This document shows positions 57,190 through 64,000 of a stretch of 64,000 nt of DNA, one piece after another. The number at the start of each line of letters is the position of its first letter. Positions within the stretch are counted from its first letter, which is position 1. The stretch is from Ligustrum vulgare (taxonomy: Eukaryota > Streptophyta > Magnoliopsida > Lamiales > Oleaceae): the NCBI GenBank assembly GCA_963555705.1, contig OY743180.1, positions 40,022,129 through 40,086,128 of the forward strand, in the 5' to 3' direction. Both the position numbers and the translations under genes were made by a program. The notes under the pieces are model-generated. The model made no database searches. It was given only the letters and a program-made list of their open reading frames with translations, and was not told the origin of the DNA.

Positions 57190-57658
57190 ATATAACTGCA
57201 TGAATATGGCGACATATGTTCTCCCCATATACCAAATATATTGATGACCCTATAGACCAAAGTGACTCTTGTGAAATGGAAGTGCATGTAGGAGACTTTA
57301 TAAGGATGACTTATCTTGCCCTTATAGCCCAAAGTGACTCTCTGGACTCTATAGACCAAAATTGTTATCCCTAAATATTTGTGGGTCCTAGTACATGTGG
57401 CGAAAAATTTCATATAGAGCTATAGGGACGACAAATGTTGTCCTTTGTAATAATGGAAAAAGGTGCCAATTTTCACGACCAAATCTCTCACCAAGCTAAT
57501 AATTTATAGCATCGATAACATTATCGTGGCTATAGATCGCCACCTATAGGGGGACATTTAAACAACATGGGCTTTAGGGCTAACACTTGATAGACTTTTT
57601 TTGGTCACTGCTATAGGTTCCACCCCTATTTTCGCCCCAGAAAGTCGCCCCTATAGTG
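57190..57658. repeat. CACTA-derived debris with CTATAGGGGCGAC-type repeats
   Basis: The right edge inverted reads CACTATAGGGGCGACTTTCT, like a CACTA terminus. Inside, CCTATAG-type motifs recur in both orientations (57248, 57329, 57347, 57420, 57522, 57542, 57619). A matching left terminus was not found, so this may be a truncated non-autonomous element. No gene. Confidence 0.4.
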
Positions 57659-58282
57659 TAAATAAAGAGTGATAATAGTTCATAAAGGTATTTGAAAATT
57701 ATGTACTTACCTGTTCCAAAAATAACATCAATATAGAAACATATGCTGATTATAATAAATCTAGGTTTTCACTTCAATATTATTATTTTCAATAGAAATA
57801 CTATAACAAATTTCAATTGAATCCATCAAAAGAGTCAGAGGAAGGTACGTAACTTTAATTTATGGGAATAATCTTTATTTTTGGTAGAAAATTCAATGTG
57901 GGTTTGTGGTCCACCAGCACTTACTCATAAGCTAAGGGAAAGTTGAAGATAAAGAATTATTTTAGATCTATCAATTTCAATCCACCTATTTGGTGAGTTA
58001 GGGGTGGATTATTGCCAGTTCATTCATCTAAAAACCGAAATTGAAAAATATACTTAGGAGGGCGTCGCAAAGTTTGACCTCAACAATTTTGAAGATTTAA
58101 CCTTTTACACCTCCAACGTTAAAACTTGTGCAATATCAAGTTTGATGTGATCACTTTAAAGTACATATAACAAACACTTGATGCCACAAATTAATAGTCC
58201 CTAGAATCTGAAACATTTTTGAAACAAAATGACTTACATTAGTTAAACCAACAAAATTTTCTTTCTTCCTATTTGCTTATTC
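57659..58282. other. intergenic region 3' of the ARM/TPR gene
   Basis: No gene recognised. It would include the 3' untranslated region of the gene at 58283-60245 on its right side. AATAAA-like signals cannot be chosen with confidence. Confidence 0.4.
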
Positions 58283-60245
58283 TTAATTCCTCCTCCTGCT
58301 GCCACCTTTTCCAAACAAAGGTTCTTCCAAGATTGTGGACAGACCTGCAAGATAATGTAAAAGAAACTTAAATGTACAATCTTTAGAATAAATCTCAAGC
58401 CACTAAAAATTAAGCATTTAGTTCAACGAATCTACCATATATGTCATCCTTTTTATTTTAAAAATTAATTGCAAATATATATATCTTACCTGACTCGAAA
58501 CTTTTCTTTTGCTTCAGAATTCTTATAATATTTTCATTTGTATGCTCTTTGCGGCCACTTTCACCATTACCTGATTTTGCTATTTCAGGATGATTGCTTG
58601 ATGTATTCAACTGGGAAGCTTTAAAGAGCCATGTTGAATCCATCTGCTTGCTGATCATACGTACTGCGTAATACGGAATTTTTACTTGCTTAGGTGATTT
58701 TTTTGATTTGATAAAGCCATTGATGAACATAATACAGTCCATTAAGCTCTCTTTAGCCATCCCCTTCATGTCATATGCCTGTGATCTTCTCCATAGGCTT
58801 TTGGAATGTGAATTTGGGGGGCTTGAAAGGCAAAGAGCCCTTGTTGCATCACTTATTGCAGCATCAGGATCTCTCAGCAGCAAATTACACTGTGCTCTAT
58901 TGCTGTAGAGCACAATTCTTTCATTAGTATACCTTAAAGGGCACAACTCTACCGCTTTTGTGTATTGCAACACTGCTTCATCAATCTCTCCAACCAAAAA
59001 TCTATGATTTCCCTCTTGCTTTAGTAGATTTACCAGAACCCTTTTCTCTTCAAGTTTGTCATCAGAAGTAGCGTTCTCTCTATTTATTCTTTCTACCTTC
59101 AAACTCCATATTTCTTCTAGTGCCCTCCGAACATCAGCATTCATGATTTTAGTTTTACGTCTAAAATCATTGAGTAGCACTCTCGTAATCGTATCGCCAA
59201 AATTCGGTCTAATTGCAAGCGTCCTAAGTTCAACCAAATCAGTGAGGTACAAAGTGGAGATTTCAATGATTTTGTACCTGGTTTCAAGATCGTTGAGAAG
59301 TAATAGAAGACAATCAATTCCCATGTACTGCCAATCATCTGAAGATCTACAGAGATTACAAAGATTCACAATTACATGTCTTGATTCTGTAATACATTTT
59401 CTTCCAAATTTAGTATAACATAGAATCCTAATTAATCCAACTCCTGCAGGTGATGAATGATTTACCAAACCACCCCACATTTCACATAAATCCTCCAGAA
59501 ATTCTTGCTTGCATATAATGTCTAAAGATCTCTCTTTAGTAGCAAAACAGTTGAGAAGATGTATACACCAACACTGAAGTTGGCTAGCCCATTCTTCTGC
59601 TTTCCGATTCTCCATGTCGATTCCACCTACCCCTCTAGCCAGCAAGTCAGAATGATACTTTATTCTCTTGTCAGTATCCTTAACTCCAACAAACATGGTA
59701 TAAACAATTTCTAGACAGCTAGAAGCCAAGTTCATGGATAATTTAACCACCTCTTCTTCGTATATTGCTACGGATTTGAAGGTCTTTTCATAGCTTGCAA
59801 GATGGCCAAGCGCTCTAACAGCAACCCTTTGCTCCACCCAACTCATTTTCCCCCTCAGCAGCTCCAGTAATGATGGTATGACACCTGATTCCACGGCTTT
59901 TATTGCGAACTCGACATTGTTCATGGTATAAGAACCAATTATGTGTGCTGCATAATAGGAAATATAAATGTTCTGATTTCTGAATAGCCATGATCTATCA
60001 TCGACAGATTTTCTTATAAGATTTGCCATGCATTCAAAGACACCAAGATAGGGAAGTTCTTGATCATCCGGTCGACTCATCGCCATTTTCCATATCCCAC
60101 TAACAACCAGAATAAGTTCATCATCATCAATCATAGGCATGTGTTTCAAGTACTCTGATATTGCATTTCTCCTTCGAGATGAATCCCGTTCCTTCATGAT
60201 GCAAAAAAAGCAACCAGGGATAGTGCAAAATTTTTTGATAGGCAT
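58283..60245 (-). CDS. ARM/TPR-repeat protein, two exons (host gene)
   Basis: Exon 1 is 60245-58490 and exon 2 is 58344-58283. The intron (58489-58345) has GTAAG...TTGCAG, and the join G|GT continues SFES to GLSTILEEPLF and a basic end GSRRRN, giving 605 residues. If unspliced, the frame would stop after 595. The start is the first ATG (MPIKKFCTIPGCFFC). Residues about 60-380 are helical and resemble ARM-type repeats (for example 90-150: HIIGSYTMNNVEFAIKAVES, VRALGHLASYEK). Three TPR-like motifs cover about 404-513 (LKQEGNHRFLVGEIDEAVLQY, YSNRAQCNLLLRDPDAAISD, RSQAYDMKGMAKESLMDC). It resembles the plant family of proteins with an ARM-like region followed by TPRs, of unclear biochemical role. 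TPRs usually dock partner proteins. The frame is intact, unlike most of the window. Confidence 0.88.
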
Positions 60246-60336
60246 GTTAAAGCATTAGAAATTTGAGTTGTTAATGCATCAAAACTGTGCTGGGCCAAGA
60301 GAATTTAAGGTATAAATTGAGAAGAACATTTCCAGC

Positions 60337-60366
60337 TAGGGTTTTTTTTATAAGGGTTAGGGTTTA
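60337..60366 (-). promoter_or_regulatory. telo-box/TATA cluster upstream of the ARM/TPR gene
   Basis: On the minus strand about 100 bp before the start codon the sequence reads AAACCCTAACCC, then TTATAAAA and AAACCCTAG. AAACCCTA (telo-box) elements near the transcription start are common in plant housekeeping promoters, and TATAAAA (60346-60352) could be the TATA box. Assignment is by position only. Confidence 0.45.
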
Positions 60367-60782
60367 AGTTTGAGTCAAAGACGGAAAGTAAGTGGATTAT
60401 GCCAAATCGGTGACAAGAAACGGCGCAAGAGAAGATTATACTCCAGTCTCTAATATTTTAAGTTATTAAGGATGAAAAAAGCTACATTTTAGTGCTGCAC
60501 ACGTCTGACTGCAGGAAGTTGGCTTCTGCCTAAATTTCCTGTACTTACTGGGTAACTTTACTCTCTTTTCTGGGGTAGGAAAGGACTTTTTGTTGAATCT
60601 ACTCTTCTTCTTCCTTTTGAAACTAATTAACCAGAAACATTTTTTGTCGTATTCAAATTAAAGACGTAACAACTTATACTAAAGCTGGGAATTTTATAGT
60701 AAACACTACGACTTTAGCAGAATTGATATTGCATGCCCTTTGTTAATTTGGCCAAGCAATTCCATTTTCTATTTCTTTATTA

Positions 60783-60813
<31 letters not shown>

Positions 60814-61091
60814 TTATTTTTTTTTTATTTTGTAATTCATCTGGAGTCATTGGATTCCTTAACCTCATCCCTTTTTTTCGTCTCTATTTCAATTCAATCC
60901 AAGAGCATATCCAGTCAAACGAAAAAAAGATTGATGGCTAGAGGTCGCGCACGGTTTCTTTGCTATGTTTGAACGTATTAATAAATCATTTGGTTCAACA
61001 TATTCAAAAATTCCAAAATGCAGCACTAATCAGCTATGGTTTATTTTAATATTACACGAAGATCAAATAACATTACATAACAAGTTTAGGG
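60367..61091. other. upstream intergenic region with a TTA/TTTA microsatellite
   Basis: No gene recognised. A (TTA)n(TTTA)n tract at 60778-60830 is the only distinct feature. Small frames here are not supported by any family resemblance. Confidence 0.5.
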
Positions 61092-61094
61092 CAT

Positions 61095-61845
61095 CACTAC
61101 GAGAATTCGGTCCTACAGGGACGACAAAAGTTGTCTCTATTGATTATTAGAGACGACTCAATGAGTCGTTTCTGTCTCTGTAGACCCGTAGCTGAAAATG
61201 AATAGAGACGACTCATTAGAGGCAATTGAGACAACTTTTAGAAACGATATTGTCGTCTCTATTTGTGAAAATATTTAATTAATTTTTATTTATTTATTTT
61301 GATCCGATTCAATCTATTTTTAACCAGGCCCAAATCTCGATCCGAACCGTCGGCCCGCGAATTTTCTTTAATTAATATGATAATTATGCATGGCTAGGAT
61401 TCGAACTCGGGACCTAAATGTTGGGTTATGATGTCCCAACCACTAAGGCAATTGAATTCATGTGTTAAATTTTGTTTTAAATAATATATATTAGTTAACT
61501 TCATAATATTTTCTCAACGAATGATCTTTAATATTAATTATATAAATGTGAATAATCAAACAAGTCAACAAAAAAAATTATGAATAAAAAAAATTAAAAA
61601 ACAGAATAGAGACGACAAAAGAGTCGTCTCTATTAGTCGAATAATGAAGTCGATTTTTTACGTCGTCTCTATTAGTTGACAACCAATAGAGACGACATTA
61701 CAACGTCGTCTCTATTGATTGACAACTAATAGAGACAATTATATAATGTCGTTTCTATTGTTCGACCAATAAAGATGAAACAATAAAGACGACTTTTCGT
61801 GTCGTCTCTAATTTTTCGTCTTTTTCCCTCCTTTTTCTTGTAATG
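61095..61845. mobile_element. non-autonomous CACTA element, TSD CAT
   Basis: This 751-bp unit starts CACTACGAGAATTCGG and ends, inverted, CATTACAAGAAAAAGG, flanked by CAT at 61092-61094 and 61846-61848. Near both ends AGAGACGAC/GTCGTCTCT motifs repeat in both orientations, forming subterminal arrays. There is no coding sequence; it would need a transposase in trans. The motif differs from the GCGTCGG arrays of the complete CACTA, so a different family would have to mobilise it. Confidence 0.85.
61391..61452 (-). other. tRNA-like segment inside the small CACTA
   Basis: The minus strand reads TTGCCTTAGTGGTTGGGAC..., then GGTCCCGAGTTCGAATCCTAGCCA. It has A-box-like (TTAGTGGTTGGG) and B-box-like (GAGTTCGAATC) promoter motifs, as in a tRNA or tRNA-derived SINE. 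It does not close a convincing cloverleaf: a clear acceptor-stem partner is missing. Confidence 0.6.
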
Positions 61846-61848
61846 CAT

Positions 61849-62326
61849 GTATAAATCAGAATCCAATTTCCTGCTGATGTATCTAATTCTAGAAAGTGTA
61901 CCTTACAAGCCTGGAGGAACCAATTTGAATAAATATATATTATTTGGTTCATATAATCAGATGTGCTGGTGTGGTCCCTTCTAACTTTTGGACTTTGTAT
62001 CTCCAATTTACAGTAAATTTTGCACAAAATTAGGCATATGTACTGATGCAATGAGCCTTTTATACAATATCAAGTACAAATTATTATAAGAACATGCAGC
62101 TTCCACTTATAACAGCTATAAAGTATTTTTGGAAGGGCATAAAAAGCAGAATTGTAGTATGATCCTCAATATGAAACTTTTTAAATAATTTTCGCCTGCC
62201 TTAGTTTATTCATTTGTAACTGCTGTTATCTAGTTTTTTATCTCTTCCTTTTGTGGCTTAAACAGAAGCCTTTTTGTCATATCCAACAACAAAATCACAT
62301 AAACCATGGAACCACCTAAGATGTCA
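61849..62326. other. intergenic sequence, first copy of a diverged duplication
   Basis: No gene. The part 61949-62150 is similar to 63455-63680 (see the repeat entry at the second copy). Confidence 0.5.
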
Positions 62327-62333
62327 TTACTAG

Positions 62334-62952
62334 CACTGGCGGACACATAGGGAAGTCCTAAAAAATTCAAAAATAAAAAACCAAAAAAGATGCTTTGAAT
62401 GGTTGAATAATTGTTTTTTTTAGTTGAATGAAGATAAAGTTTCGACTTTGAATAATTAAAATTTATGCATATTGAATAAATTCTTTTAGATGAAATATAT
62501 GTAAAAAATTGTAGCATATACTAAGTAAATATAGCCTTTTTTGGTATCAATTAAAATCTAAATTTTAATTTTAATCAAAGTCAACAATCAATCCCAACCA
62601 TAGATTTCATAGGACCCATAACTTTTCAACCACGCATCTCATCAACTTTTATCAAAATCTACGAAAAATCTAATTTTAATCTACACTAAATAGGAATATA
62701 ATTGATTGGAATTTGAATATGTTAATTGATTGTTTACTGCGATATAATCTGTCAATTTCTTTTGAATTATAACGTAGATCTTACTGAAAATAATTTAGTA
62801 TATTTGTGAGATTGCATATTATTTAGTACATTGTCTTTTGTGAATTTGAATTTTATCATTATTTTCGATCTTTTCCTAAAAAAAAATTTTGGGGCGCGTG
62901 AGATCTACCACAAACTGTGCCCCCTGCTACAAAATTTCTGCATCCGTCACTG
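62334..62952. mobile_element. hAT-like MITE
   Basis: This 619-bp unit starts CACTGGCGGACACA and ends, inverted, CAGTGACGGATGCAG. The identical 7-mer TTACTAG flanks both sides (62327-62333 and 62953-62959). hAT elements normally duplicate 8 bp and have CA.TG.CGGA-type ends, so the superfamily call is likely but the duplication is one base short or diverged. No coding sequence. Confidence 0.75.
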
Positions 62953-62959
62953 TTACTAG

Positions 62960-63454
62960 GTAGATATTATTACGCGCGCCCTCTGTTAATTAGGCCATGA
63001 ATATTTTCAATGTGAAAATGTGGGATTACCGATTTAAAAATTAAAAATTTGAAACCAAGGGCCATCTCAGCTGTTGACGACTTGGAACATGGGGTTTCAA
63101 TTTCAACCCTAATTAGAGTTAACGTGTTAGGAGGAGTAGCCAAATCCTTCAAATCAAGACCATCTCATGTCTATACAGATTTTTATACGCGTTTTCTAAA
63201 CAATTAGTTGCTCAGTCTGACTCTAGATCATTGAGTAATAAAGTTGGTAATAATTTTAGTCTCAACTATTTCTCTTAAAACAATCTAGTAAATCATTTAG
63301 AATTAACCTTTTTTTAAATTACAAAAATCCAGTTCTATCACACTGCTGGGACCATCTGTTTGTCTCTATTGTGTCAAAAGCTATGGTTAATTTTAATCTT
63401 ACAGGATGAAGAAAAACATCAGATGTATAGGTTACATTAAAAGCCTACTTGATT
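62960..63454. other. intergenic sequence without a recognisable gene
   Basis: AT-rich DNA. The small frame on the minus strand at 62970-63152 shows no family resemblance. Confidence 0.5.
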
Positions 63455-63680
63455 CTTTATAATCAGAAGTGCTGTTGTGGTCCCTTGTCACCTTTAAACT
63501 GTGTAGCTCCAATTTACTATATAAATCTTCATGAGTTAACTAGGCATGGACTGATGCAATAACCATTTTATAAAGTATTAAGTACAAATTTGATAATCTC
63601 AAGAACATGGATCTTCCATTCACAACAATTATAAAAAAAATTTGGAAAATTTCCGCCATCGGCATGCTGAATTTATTGCA
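63455..63680. repeat. second copy of a diverged direct duplication
   Basis: It shares ordered blocks with 61949-62150: ATAATCAGAAGTGCTG-TGTGGTCCCTT, TAGCTCCAATTTAC, TAGGCAT-GACTGATGCAAT, AAGTACAAATT and CAAGAACATG. Spacing and orientation are conserved, with many substitutions. The two copies are about 1.5 kb apart and flank the hAT-like MITE. Function is unknown. Confidence 0.7.
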
Positions 63681-64000
63681 ATAGTGTAGGAAAGGTATAG
63701 TTCTAGACGGACTTCTGTTTTCTTGCGACTCATGCTACATAATTTAATTTGTTTATTAATGATTGTAAATTTGGAATTCGTATTCTAGAGCGGCAAACTT
63801 AGGTGGGAACTTACGAATAGTAATGGAAGTTACTGTTAGATTCTGTGAAGTTCAAACTTCGAATAATTTGTTCTTCAGATCATTTTCAAGATTTTTTTTT
63901 TTTTTTTTCCTTTTGAATTTGTTATCTTGTAAAAGAAGCTTTAATAATTAGTGTCAAATAAATCAATTAAGATTGGTGCCTGTTCTGCAGTTGTGCAAGA
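63681..64000. other. window end, no gene recognised
   Basis: AT-rich sequence with a poly-T run at 63891-63909. Nothing coding is seen. Confidence 0.4.

Noticed and set aside
57190..57658. Complete non-autonomous CACTA
   Set aside because: Only one terminus (57639-57658) resembles CACTA. No matching left end or target duplication was found, so only debris is claimed.
61391..61452. Functional tRNA gene
   Set aside because: Only the A- and B-box-like motifs are present. The acceptor and anticodon stems do not pair convincingly, and the segment is inside a CACTA derivative.

Overview
The window is plant nuclear DNA: intron-bearing genes on both strands, plant-type LTR retrotransposons, a Helitron, MULE, CACTA, hAT-like and Stowaway-like elements, and one ordinary plant gene. 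A flowering plant, probably a eudicot, is the best guess; the sequence alone does not give the species. About 90% of the 64 kb is transposable elements stacked inside one another.

Left nest (1-16140). A short-LTR Ty1/copia remnant (15650-16140) was hit by a minus-strand Athila-like Ty3/gypsy element (10849-15649). That element was hit by a 5'-truncated LINE (about 10930-11960) and by a plus-strand chromodomain gypsy element (6838-10848). The latter was hit in turn by a Sirevirus-like copia element, of which only the 3' part lies in the window (1-6837). All of these coding regions are broken, mostly by transition-type stop codons and frameshifts.

Right nest (16215-56520). An apparent Helitron begins at 16215 with an RPA-like gene and ends at 56520 with a hairpin plus CTAG. 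Its Rep/helicase gene is interrupted by a minus-strand chromodomain gypsy element (20030-52672). That gypsy element carries two solo LTRs of one long-LTR family, each with a perfect 5-bp target duplication (22412-25740 TTCCC; 27187-30891 CATAA). Its upstream LTR is split by a Mutator-like element with a 9-bp target duplication (35579-52020). The MULE encodes a transposase and, on the opposite strand, a Ulp1-type (C48) protease gene. A CACTA element (42083-50918, target duplication GCC) sits just after the start codon of the MULE transposase. The CACTA looks complete: TIRs, subterminal repeat arrays, an uninterrupted 1083-residue TNP2-type transposase and an 11-exon gene whose exons join in frame into a Transposase_24/C48-protease protein.

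Right flank (56521-64000). This is lower-copy DNA with a Stowaway-like MITE, CACTA-like debris, a two-exon ARM/TPR-repeat gene on the minus strand (58283-60245; the only clear host gene), a 751-bp non-autonomous CACTA (TSD CAT) containing a tRNA-like segment, a 619-bp hAT-like MITE, and a diverged duplication of about 200 bp.

The insertion order can be read from the nesting: Helitron, then gypsy, then MULE, then CACTA. The two solo LTRs postdate the gypsy.
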